The position numbers and the translations under genes are program-made. Shown here piece by piece: positions 1 to 6,574 of a stretch of DNA of 11,882 bases (the first letter of the stretch is position 1; each line of letters begins with the position of its first letter). The notes under the pieces were generated by a model. That model had not been told where the DNA came from. It did no database searches and worked only from the letters and a program-made list of their open reading frames with translations. Origin of the DNA: JAZQNC01 sp045536155. GTDB taxonomy: Bacteria; Bacillota; Clostridia; Oscillospirales; CAG-272. The stretch spans positions 1-11,882 of the forward strand of contig JAZSMZ010000011.1 of the NCBI GenBank assembly GCA_045536155.1, written 5' to 3'.

Positions 1-29
1 GTCTCCTAAGACCGCTTGGCCTCCGACTT
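1..29 (-). other. Sequencing-adapter contamination (BGI/MGI type)
   Basis: The reverse complement of bases 1-29 begins AAGTCGGAGGCCAAGCGGTC and continues as the BGI/MGI (DNBSEQ) read-1 adapter as I remember it, with one A missing near its 3' end. The orientation fits read-through from a short insert: genomic sequence from base 30, then adapter to the edge. This stretch should not be treated as biological. The match is from memory, not from a search. Confidence 0.85.
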
Positions 30-97
30 AAACTTACATTCCAAATGTAGGCAGTCCCCCAGTATTCTACCCCTATTCATTCGGAGACATAAGTAAA

Positions 98-334
98 ATG
101 TATTTGCATATAGGCAATAATAAAACGGTGAGAGAGAGCGAGATAACCGCGGTCTTCGATGCCGATACCGCGACGATGTCGCCCATAACAAAAAAATTTT
201 TGAAGATCGCGCAGGCTAAAAATAAGCTTCATACCGTGACGCTCGACGTTCCGAAATCGATCATCGTTATGGCCGACGGAACAGTTTACTTAGCTCAGGT
301 TGCATCATCTACAATAGTAGGGCGCGTAAGCTGA
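98..334 (+). CDS. remB: RemB-like DUF370 family regulator
   Basis: This 78-residue protein has the features of the YaaB/RemB branch of DUF370: the start MYLHIGNN, a central segment with MSPITKKFL, the PKSIIVM strand and a C-terminal AQVASSTIVGR. In Bacillus subtilis RemB and its relative RemA are small DNA-binding regulators of extracellular matrix genes, and yaaB lies between recF and gyrB, so the position next to gyrB supports the call. Length is normal for the family (about 80-90). The ATG at 98 is preferred because it gives the canonical N terminus and has GGAG 11 bases upstream; the same frame is open further upstream without homology. Whether it controls matrix genes here is unknown. 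The end of the gene is duplicated just downstream (367-408). Confidence 0.85.
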   Translation: MYLHIGNNKTVRESEITAVFDADTATMSPITKKFLKIAQAKNKLHTVTLDVPKSIIVMADGTVYLAQVASSTIVGRVS

Positions 335-408
335 TAGAAAAAATGCTCGATCGTTTTCGGTAAAAAGCTCAAGTAGCATCGTCAACGATAGTCGGGCGCA
401 TAAACTGA
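293..408 (+). repeat. Diverged direct repeat of the remB 3' end
   Basis: The last 14 codons of remB including the stop (293-334) recur at 367-408. Copy 1 reads AQVASSTIVGRVS and copy 2 AQVASSTIVGRIN, each followed by TGA. Of the 11 shared residues, six use a different synonymous codon; the only amino-acid changes are V to I and S to N. 34 of 42 bases are identical. Copy 2 is in a different frame from copy 1, has an in-frame stop just upstream, and so is an untranslated orphan tail. Homology stops abruptly before the GCT at 367. Confidence 0.85.
367..408 (+). pseudogene. Orphan C-terminal fragment of a second remB-like gene
   Basis: This fragment would encode AQVASSTIVGRIN then TGA, but has no start and no body. 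Its difference pattern (mostly third positions) is that of a gene that diverged under protein-level selection and was truncated later. It may be the remains of a tandem paralogue, the original remB tail left after recombination with a diverged allele, or two strain haplotypes joined during metagenome assembly. The short linker 335-366 has no recognisable content. Confidence 0.6.
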
Positions 409-459
409 AAAAATAAAAGATATAACACAAAAATAAATACCCGAAAGGTAGTAATTATA

Positions 460-2424
460 ATGGCAGAAATCACACAGGCAGTGAATAACACCACTTACGA
501 CGAAAATCAAATACAGGTGCTTGAGGGTCTCGAGGCGGTCCGCAAGAGACCGGGTATGTATATCGGCTCGACATCGCAGAGAGGTATGCATCATTTGATC
601 TATGAGATCGTCGACAACTCTATCGACGAGGCCTTGGCAGGTGCTTGTACCGAGATAACGGTACGCCTTTTGCCCGACGGCTCGGCTGAGATCAGCGATA
701 ACGGACGCGGTATCCCTGCGGCTATGCACCGCACGGGCAAGCCTACTCCCGAGGTCGTATTTACAGTGCTTCATGCAGGCGGTAAATTCGGCGGCCAGGG
801 ATACGTTATTTCGGGCGGTCTGCACGGCGTTGGTGCATCGGTAGTTAATGCGCTTTCCACATATCTGTCATATACCAACTGCTACGAGGGCAAGGAATAT
901 ACCCAGTCGTTTGAGCGCGGCAAGGTTGTAAACGAGTTTGTTTGCCGCGGCGAGACTGACAAGCACGGACTTACCGTACGCTTTTTGCCCGACAGCGAGA
1001 TATTTGAAGAATTCTCGCTTGGATTCGACTATAATGTTCTGCTCTCCCGTCTTCGTGAACAATCATTCCTCAATGCCGGAATAAAGATCATCTTCCGCGA
1101 CGAGCGATGCGGAAAAGCGGGCGGCACAAGCGAAGAAATAATTGAAAATGTGCTCCATTACGAGGGCGGTATCAAGAGCTTTGTATCTTATCTCAACTCG
1201 GTCAAGACCTGCCATCTTCTGCACGATGATGTTATATACATGAAGGCCGTGCGCGACTACACTACAGCCGAGGTTGCAATTCAGTACAACGATTCGTACA
1301 ACGAAATGGTTATGACCTTTGCAAATAACATCAACACCGTCGAAGGCGGTATGCATGAGACCGGCTTTAAAACAGCGCTTACGAAGGTTATCAACGCATA
1401 CGCGCGCAAAACCGGTCAGCTCAAGGATGCAGATAAGAATCTGTCGGGCGAGGACTGCCGCGAGGGTATTTGCGCGGTTGTATCTGTAAAATTGCAGGAT
1501 GCACAGTTTGAAGGTCAGACAAAGACAAAACTGGGCAATTCGGAGATGAGAGTGTTTGTTGACAATCTCATTACCGAAAAATTGGGCGAATTTTTTGAGG
1601 AAAATCCCTCGGTTGCAAAGATAATTTTGGAAAAATGTCTTGAGGCATCGCGAGTACGCGAGGCGGCAAGACGCGCAAAAGAAACTGCACGCCGCAAATC
1701 GGTACTTGAAGGAACGGCGCTTCCCGGCCAGCTTTGGGACTGCCAGGAAAAGAGAGTTGACGTTACCGAGCTCTTCCTCGTGGAGGGACGTTCTGCGGGC
1801 GGTTCTGCAAAAGACGGACGCAATTCTCGCTATCAGGCGATCCTTCCCATGCGAGGCAAGGTGCTCAATGTTGAAAAGAGCCGTCTTGACAAGGTTTATT
1901 CGAATACACAGCTTGTTCCGATCATTCAGGCTCTCGGATGCGGAATCGGAAGCGAATTTGACATGTCAAAGCTCCGCTACGGCAAGATTATCATCATGGC
2001 GGATGCTGACGTCGACGGTTCGCATATTCAGATATTGCTTTTGACCTTCTTCTTCAGACACATGAGAAAGCTCATCGAGGAGGGTCACGTATATCTTGCC
2101 TGCCCTCCCCTTTTCAAGGTGTTCCGCGGCAAGGAAGAAAGATATGCATTCAACGAAGAAGAGAGAGATTTATATATTGCCGAGCTCGCAAAGGGTGATC
2201 CTTCAAAGGTTACCACCGAGCGATACAAAGGTCTTGGTGAAATGGACCCCGATCAGCTCCGTCTGACCACCATGGATCCCCGTTACCGCACATTGCGCAA
2301 GGTTACGATCGAGGATGCCATCGAAAGCGATGCCATGTTCTCGTTGCTTATGGGTGACGAGGTTGAGCCCAGACGTGATTTTATTGAGCAGAATGCAAAA
2401 TACGCGGATAATCTGGATGTATAA
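460..2424 (+). CDS. gyrB: DNA gyrase subunit B
   Basis: GyrB supplies the ATPase of gyrase, which introduces negative supercoils into DNA as GyrA2B2. The 654-residue length is normal for the form lacking the large proteobacterial insertion. Seen in order: GHKL ATPase with VRKRPGMYIGS, YEIVDNSIDEA (catalytic Glu49, Mg-binding Asn53), SDNGRGIP (Asp80) and GGLHGVGASVVNALS; a transducer domain with QFEGQTKTKLG; the TOPRIM domain with Glu442 in VEGRSAGG and the acidic triad Asp515, Asp517, Asp519 in ADADVDGSH; and a C-terminal tail with TTERYKGLGEMD that contacts GyrA. The start follows an AAAGGTAG Shine-Dalgarno-like stretch. Oddities: the usual EGDSAGG is EGRSAGG (Arg444), the usual HIRTLLLTF is HIQILLLTF, and QPPL is CPPL. 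gyrA follows after one intervening kinase gene. The gyrA partner nearby favours GyrB over ParE. Confidence 0.97.
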   Translation: MAEITQAVNNTTYDENQIQVLEGLEAVRKRPGMYIGSTSQRGMHHLIYEIVDNSIDEALAGACTEITVRLLPDGSAEISDNGRGIPAAMHRTGKPTPEVVFTVLHAGGKFGGQGYVISGGLHGVGASVVNALSTYLSYTNCYEGKEYTQSFERGKVVNEFVCRGETDKHGLTVRFLPDSEIFEEFSLGFDYNVLLSRLREQSFLNAGIKIIFRDERCGKAGGTSEEIIENVLHYEGGIKSFVSYLNSVKTCHLLHDDVIYMKAVRDYTTAEVAIQYNDSYNEMVMTFANNINTVEGGMHETGFKTALTKVINAYARKTGQLKDADKNLSGEDCREGICAVVSVKLQDAQFEGQTKTKLGNSEMRVFVDNLITEKLGEFFEENPSVAKIILEKCLEASRVREAARRAKETARRKSVLEGTALPGQLWDCQEKRVDVTELFLVEGRSAGGSAKDGRNSRYQAILPMRGKVLNVEKSRLDKVYSNTQLVPIIQALGCGIGSEFDMSKLRYGKIIIMADADVDGSHIQILLLTFFFRHMRKLIEEGHVYLACPPLFKVFRGKEERYAFNEEERDLYIAELAKGDPSKVTTERYKGLGEMDPDQLRLTTMDPRYRTLRKVTIEDAIESDAMFSLLMGDEVEPRRDFIEQNAKYADNLDV

Positions 2425-2425
2425 A

Positions 2426-2452
2426 AAGTCAACGAGCGGGGCTCGTTGACTT
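2426..2452 (+). other. Perfect 12-bp hairpin after the gyrB stop
   Basis: Arms AAGTCAACGAGC (2426-2437) and GCTCGTTGACTT (2441-2452) pair perfectly around a GGG loop, two bases after the gyrB stop. A clear T-run does not follow (next bases AGGGAATT), so it is a poor intrinsic terminator. It could stabilise the 3' end of the gyrB mRNA. Confidence 0.75.
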
Positions 2453-2457
2453 AGGGA

Positions 2458-2514
2458 ATTCGTCTTTTACCCTGAACGGGTAAATTTTCCTTGCAAGCAA
2501 GAAAAACGACGAAT
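2458..2514 (+). other. Possible three-way-junction RNA structure
   Basis: A closing stem ATTCGTC (2458-2464) with GACGAAT (2508-2514) encloses two hairpins: TTTACCC (2466-2472) with GGGTAAA (2478-2484), and an imperfect TTTTCCTTG / CAAGCAAGAAAA hairpin (about 2485-2505). All three helices are contiguous with almost no unpaired linkers. I recognise no named RNA family. It lies between gyrB and the kinase gene and could be an mRNA 3' structure, part of a repeat, or chance. Confidence 0.45.
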
Positions 2515-2560
2515 GTCCCGCTGTTCGGGTGAATGTTTGGCTTATATAAACAATTATCTT

Positions 2561-2769
2561 GGATCACAAATAGGGGGTCTGGGGGATTGAGAGCGAAAGC
2601 TCTCACCCCCGGTGCGGAATTTTTAAGGGCGCAAAGCCCTTAAATCACTTCTCTTTGTCACTTTCTCTTTTGACATGAACCGAGCTTGCGAGGTTCTATG
2701 GAAAGTGGGAGGTTGCGCGCCGGGGAGCACAATAAAAATAGAAAAATTGAAAATTTTTCTTCCCTTCAT
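2561..2769 (-). repeat. Structured intergenic repeat, copy A (minus orientation)
   Basis: Read on the minus strand this element aligns over most of its length with copy B at 8899-9100. Shared blocks, in order: GGGAAGAAAAA, a TTTTTCT arm, GCTCCCCGGCGCGC, AAAGAGAAAGT, ACAAAGAGAA, CCGCACCG and a terminal TGATCC. It consists of consecutive hairpins: AGAAAAA/TTTTTCT; CACTTTC/GAAAGTG; AAGGGC/GCCCTT; GAGAGC/GCTCTC inside GGGGG/CCCCC. Compared with copy B, several stems differ by compensated base changes. Between the CACTTTC and GAAAGTG arms copy A carries about 23 extra bases containing a GAACC/GGTTC hairpin. No open reading frame is evident. Mobile palindromic element or structured RNA remains open. 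Confidence 0.75.
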
Positions 2770-2802
2770 CACATAACCATTTTTATAAATTAACCAAAAG
2801 TT

Positions 2803-3735
2803 ATGAAATTCAACACGATAACCTTAAATCCTGCTCTCGACAGAACGGTCTTCCTTTCCGAGTTCAATACGGGAGCGCTCAACCGCACTAAAAGCACCGT
2901 CATGGCGGCTGGCGGCAAAGGAATAAACGTGTCGCGCATGCTGCACTCGCTTGGATGCGAGGGCAGTGCATTTGCCTTTTGCGGAGGCGAAAACGGCCGC
3001 ATTCTGCGCTCGCTGTGTGAGATCGACGGCATCGATTGTGCCTTTGTCGAAAGCGAATGCGAAACGCGAATGTGCATAAAAATTATAGAGGATTCATCGC
3101 GCTGTACCGAGATAAACGAAAGAGGAGGGCCGATTACAAAAGAAGAATCGGACAAGTTTTTCTCTTTTGTTGAAAGCAGTGCCGCAGCGGATGATCTGTG
3201 GATTATCTCCGGAAGTTTTCCACCGGGTGTTGATAACGGTGTGTATAATCTGCTGACAAGTATGTTGAAAAGTCATGGATGCAGCGTTGTGCTTGACTGT
3301 GACGGCATCGCACTTGAAAACGGACTTCGGGCAAATCCCACACTGATAAAGCCGAATATGGCAGAGCTGTCAGCGCTTGTCGGCTACGGTGTGGACAGTG
3401 TCGAAAAAGCAATATACGCTGCAAAATGTGTATATGTGCAAAACCATGTTGATATCCTTTGCACAATGTCCGAAATGGGAGCTGTATACGTTGGCAAGCA
3501 TGGCGTTTATCGCGTTGATGCGCCAAAGGTCGACGTAAAGGGCTTTGCCGGAGCCGGCGACTGTTTCTTGGCGGCATATTTGCATAAATATTCTCTCGGA
3601 TGCGACATTTGCGAATGTCTGTCCTTTGCATCGGCAGCCGCCGCGGCAAAAGTTGAGCTATCGGGTACTGCCGTGCCTGATATGGCGGAAATTGAAAAAT
3701 ATACCGACAGAGTTGTGCAAAAGATGTATATTTGA
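2803..3735 (+). CDS. PfkB-family sugar kinase, 1-phosphofructokinase-like
   Basis: This 310-residue protein shows the PfkB (ribokinase-superfamily) architecture and is closest in pattern to FruK/LacC-type hexose-phosphate kinases: N-terminal TITLNPALDRTV, the substrate-binding GGKGINVSRML (residues 37-47), ISGSFPPGVDNGVY, the LIKPNMAEL strand, and the C-terminal FAGAGDCFLAAYL with catalytic base Asp253. By family knowledge it would phosphorylate a sugar phosphate such as fructose 1-phosphate or tagatose 6-phosphate with ATP in the cytoplasm. No fructose PTS or DeoR-type regulator lies nearby, so the substrate cannot be assigned. The ATG at 2803 gives the canonical N terminus but has no strong Shine-Dalgarno site. 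Its place between gyrB and gyrA on the same strand, behind a repeat-rich spacer, suggests an insertion into an ancestral gyrB-gyrA pair. Confidence 0.85.
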   Translation: MKFNTITLNPALDRTVFLSEFNTGALNRTKSTVMAAGGKGINVSRMLHSLGCEGSAFAFCGGENGRILRSLCEIDGIDCAFVESECETRMCIKIIEDSSRCTEINERGGPITKEESDKFFSFVESSAAADDLWIISGSFPPGVDNGVYNLLTSMLKSHGCSVVLDCDGIALENGLRANPTLIKPNMAELSALVGYGVDSVEKAIYAAKCVYVQNHVDILCTMSEMGAVYVGKHGVYRVDAPKVDVKGFAGAGDCFLAAYLHKYSLGCDICECLSFASAAAAAKVELSGTAVPDMAEIEKYTDRVVQKMYI

Positions 3736-3745
3736 AGATATTTTC

Positions 3746-3764
3746 CGTAGGGGGCGACGCCCCG
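3746..3764 (+). repeat. Short GC-rich palindromic repeat (REP-like), deleted copy
   Basis: Ten bases after the kinase stop, CGTAGGGGGCGACGCCCCG matches the longer copies at 6472-6500 and 10025-10052 but lacks the internal GTCCTCGAC. GGGGC/GCCCC can form a small hairpin. The AAAAAA that follows might help termination only on the opposite strand. It is probably a dispersed repeat of the REP type. Confidence 0.7.
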
Positions 3765-3808
3765 AAAAAACCGTAAACAAAAAAATTTAAATAAAGAATA
3801 GGCATATC

Positions 3809-6379
3809 ATGGAAAGAAACAAACACAGACACGACGAAAACGAACCCATCGAATTTCCCGAACAGAAAATAGTTAATGTCGGAATGGAAAAGGAGGTTAA
3901 AAACTCCTTCATTCAGTACGCGATGTCGGTAATCATGTCGCGTGCTTTGCCCGACGTACGTGACGGACTAAAGCCCGTTCACAGACGTATTCTCTATGCT
4001 ATGTATGAGGGTAACCATACCTATGACAAGCCCTTCTACAAATCGGCATCCACCGTAGGTGACGTTCTCGGTCTCTATCATCCCCACGGTGATGCATCGG
4101 TTTACGATGCTATGGTACGATTGGCACAGCCTTTCTCGATGAGATATCCTCTTATCGAGGGCCACGGTAACTTCGGTAACGTGGACGGTGACCAGGCGGC
4201 TGCATACCGTTACACCGAGGCGAGAATGTCCCGTCTTGCCGACAAAATGCTTACCGATATTGAAAAATCGACCGTCGATTTCGTTCCCAACTTCGACTCG
4301 AAGCTGCAGGAGCCTACCGTTTTGCCTGCGCGCTTCCCTAATTTGCTTGTAAACGGATCTATCGGCATCGCCGTAGGTATGGCAACAAACATACCTCCTC
4401 ACAACCTCGGCGAGGTTATCGACGGCATCAACTGCGTTATCGACAATCCCGATGCTACTCTTGCCGATATCATGGAGCATATCAAGGGTCCTGACTTCCC
4501 CACCTATGCTGACATTTACGGTACAAACGGCATTCTCGAGGCATATTCGACCGGACGCGGACGCATCACCGTACGTGCAAAGGCCGAAATCGACGAGGAA
4601 AAGCGCCGCATCATCATCACAGAGATACCCTATATGGTAAACAAGGCTAATCTCGTTGTTTCGATGGCCGACTGCGTGCGCGACAAGAAGATCGAGGGAA
4701 TCACCGAGATCCGCGATGAGACCGGACACCGCGGTATGAGAATCGTTGTTGAATACCGCCGCGACGCAAACGGTCAGATAATTTTGAATCAGCTTTACAA
4801 ATACACACAGCTGCAGGATACCTGCGCTGTAAATATGCTCGCTCTGGTTGACAATGTACCGAAGGTTCTTACATTAAAGCAGATGCTCGAGCATTACATT
4901 GCCCATCAGGATATGGTCATTCGCCGCCGCACAGAGTTTGAGCTCAACCGTGCAAAGCACGATGCCCACATCTACGAGGGATATAAGATCGCCATCGACT
5001 ACATCGATGAAGTTATTGACATCATTCGCCACAGCGAATCGATATCCGACGCGAAGCAGAAGCTGATGGAGCGCTTTGAGCTTTCGAATGAACAAGCTCA
5101 AGCGATAGTTGATATGACTCTCGGTCGCCTTTCGGGCATGGAAAGAAACAAGATCGAGGAAAGACTGATTTCGCTTTATGCCACCATTACCGAGCTTGAA
5201 GGAATTTTGGCCGATGACCATAAGGTAAAAGAGATCATCAAAGAAGAGCTTGCAGAAATAAGAAAGAAATTCGGCGATGAACGCCGCACTCAGATAATCC
5301 CCGTTGAAAACGAGATTATGATCGAGGATCTCATCGACCGTCATACCTGCGTTATCACTCTCACTCATGCAGGATACATCAAGCGCATCCCGTCCGACAC
5401 CTACAAATCGCAGGGCCGCGGCGGCAAGGGTGTTATCGGTATGGGTACAAAGGAAGAGGATTTCGTCGAGATCTGTCTTGCCGCACATTCTCATTCTTAT
5501 CTCATGCTGTTTTCCAATCTCGGCCGCGTATACGTTAAGAAATCGTATATGATTCCCGAGGCATCGCGCACGGCGAAGGGCTCGAATATTGTAAATATTC
5601 TCGATCTTGCCGAAGGCGAAAAGATTACGGCAATGATATGCGTTGATCGCTTTGCCGACGACGAATATCTCACCATGATAACAAAGAACGGCACCATCAA
5701 GCGTACCGCGATGAGCGAATACGCCATCCAGAGAAAGGGCGGAAAGATCGCACTTTCGCTTGCCGACGGCGACGAGCTGCTCTACGTTGCACTCACCAAC
5801 GGCGAACGTGATCTTATGATCGCTACAAAGAGCGGTCTTGCCATCCGTTTTGCCGAAAAGAATGTCAGACCGATGGGCAGAACGGCAACAGGTGTTCGCG
5901 GAATCAAGCTTGTTCGTCCCGACGACTGCGTTGTTGGCGCCGTTGTAGTTGATGATGAAAAGAAGCTGCTTGTTCTTACCGAGCGCGGATACGGCAAGCG
6001 AGTTGAATTTGAAGATTTCACCACACACGGCCGCGGCGGTCAGGGTATGAAGTGTGTCAATGCCGAGAGAACGGGCGACGTTGCCGGCATCGTTGCTATA
6101 TCCGACGATGACGATATCATCGCCATCACCGACGACGGTACCATGATACGTACCGCGGGCAGCGGCATTTCCGTTCAGGGACGTGCGGCAGGCGGTGTTA
6201 AGGTAATCACACCTGCAGAAGGATCAAAGGTTGCCAGCGTAACCGTTATTGCAGACGAAGAAAAACTCGGCGACGCTCCTGCAGAGGGCACTCCTGCGGA
6301 GGGCGACAATGCTCCTGCGGCTCCTGCGGAGGGCGTGGAAGGCAGCGATACAGAAGCTGTAGAAGTAACGGAAGAATAA
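3809..6379 (+). CDS. gyrA: DNA gyrase subunit A
   Basis: GyrA cleaves and rejoins DNA in the gyrase cycle. The 856-residue protein has the N-terminal breakage-reunion domain with SRALPDVRDGLKPVHRRIL, the quinolone-region motif HPHGDASVYD (91-100) and AAAYRYTEARM with Arg134 and catalytic Tyr135; a coiled-coil gate; and a C-terminal beta-pinwheel. The GyrA box is the variant QGRGGKG (535-541), with a second related motif HGRGGQG (740-746) in a later blade. The box supports gyrase rather than topoisomerase IV ParC. The C terminus ends in an acidic, Pro/Ala-rich tail with repeated PAEG units (about residues 822-856). Oddities: Ala96 sits where Escherichia coli has Ser83, and Leu89 replaces the usual Lys in GKYHPHGD. 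The start has no strong Shine-Dalgarno site. Confidence 0.97.
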   Translation: MERNKHRHDENEPIEFPEQKIVNVGMEKEVKNSFIQYAMSVIMSRALPDVRDGLKPVHRRILYAMYEGNHTYDKPFYKSASTVGDVLGLYHPHGDASVYDAMVRLAQPFSMRYPLIEGHGNFGNVDGDQAAAYRYTEARMSRLADKMLTDIEKSTVDFVPNFDSKLQEPTVLPARFPNLLVNGSIGIAVGMATNIPPHNLGEVIDGINCVIDNPDATLADIMEHIKGPDFPTYADIYGTNGILEAYSTGRGRITVRAKAEIDEEKRRIIITEIPYMVNKANLVVSMADCVRDKKIEGITEIRDETGHRGMRIVVEYRRDANGQIILNQLYKYTQLQDTCAVNMLALVDNVPKVLTLKQMLEHYIAHQDMVIRRRTEFELNRAKHDAHIYEGYKIAIDYIDEVIDIIRHSESISDAKQKLMERFELSNEQAQAIVDMTLGRLSGMERNKIEERLISLYATITELEGILADDHKVKEIIKEELAEIRKKFGDERRTQIIPVENEIMIEDLIDRHTCVITLTHAGYIKRIPSDTYKSQGRGGKGVIGMGTKEEDFVEICLAAHSHSYLMLFSNLGRVYVKKSYMIPEASRTAKGSNIVNILDLAEGEKITAMICVDRFADDEYLTMITKNGTIKRTAMSEYAIQRKGGKIALSLADGDELLYVALTNGERDLMIATKSGLAIRFAEKNVRPMGRTATGVRGIKLVRPDDCVVGAVVVDDEKKLLVLTERGYGKRVEFEDFTTHGRGGQGMKCVNAERTGDVAGIVAISDDDDIIAITDDGTMIRTAGSGISVQGRAAGGVKVITPAEGSKVASVTVIADEEKLGDAPAEGTPAEGDNAPAAPAEGVEGSDTEAVEVTEE

Positions 6380-6400
6380 ATTTCATCGTTGAGAGGCAAA

Positions 6401-6448
6401 AAAGGCTCCCCCTTCGGGGGAGCTGTCGCGAAGCGACTGAGAGGGAAA
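6401..6448 (+). repeat. Two-hairpin intergenic repeat after gyrA
   Basis: A GCTCCCCC/GGGGGAGC hairpin with a TTC loop (6405-6423) is followed at once by GTCGC/GCGAC with a GAA loop (6425-6437) and then TGAGAGGG. The same plan (GGCTCCC hairpin, second hairpin, then TGAGGGAG) occurs at the left end of the element at 10765-10904. No inverted partner end is seen here, so this is a half element. It could incidentally act as a transcript end for gyrA, but no T-run follows. Confidence 0.7.
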
Positions 6449-6471
6449 ATCTGCACCGTATTTGCCTCACC

Positions 6472-6500
6472 CGTAGGGGGGCGACGTCCTCGACGCCCCG
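6472..6500 (+). repeat. Short GC-rich palindromic repeat (REP-like)
   Basis: It begins CGTAGGGGGGCGACG and ends CTCGACGCCCCG. It matches 10025-10052 apart from one extra G and contains the GGGGCG/CGCCCC arms. It lies 24 bases after the two-hairpin repeat, in the gyrA to hydrolase spacer. The remaining spacer (6501-6574) is AT-rich with no site I can support. Confidence 0.75.
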
Positions 6501-6574
6501 CAAAATTCGCACCGGCGCTTTAAAATACCTTAAAAAATCATATGACAAAATCAAAAATATACAGGTAAAAATCA

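Noticed and set aside
1..88. GTCTCC at 1-6 pairs with GGAGAC at 83-88, and the reverse strand has a tRNA-Leu/Ser-like GGCCAAGCGGTCT.
   Set aside because: Bases 1-29 match a sequencing adapter, and no anticodon arm or T-arm follows; the pairing involves artefact sequence.
2426..2452. Intrinsic terminator for gyrB.
   Set aside because: The stem is perfect but followed by AGGGAATT with no T-run, so I list it as a hairpin only.
2747..2789. Promoter for the kinase gene: TTGAAA (2747) and TATAAA (2784).
   Set aside because: The gap of about 31 bases is far beyond the usual 16-18, so a sigma-70 type promoter is not supported.
4874..6028. Long minus-strand open frame (384 codons) opposite gyrA.
   Set aside because: It is a codon-bias shadow of gyrA, has no family features and no ribosome binding site. 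The same holds for 3968-4729, 3203-3832 and 7577-8344.
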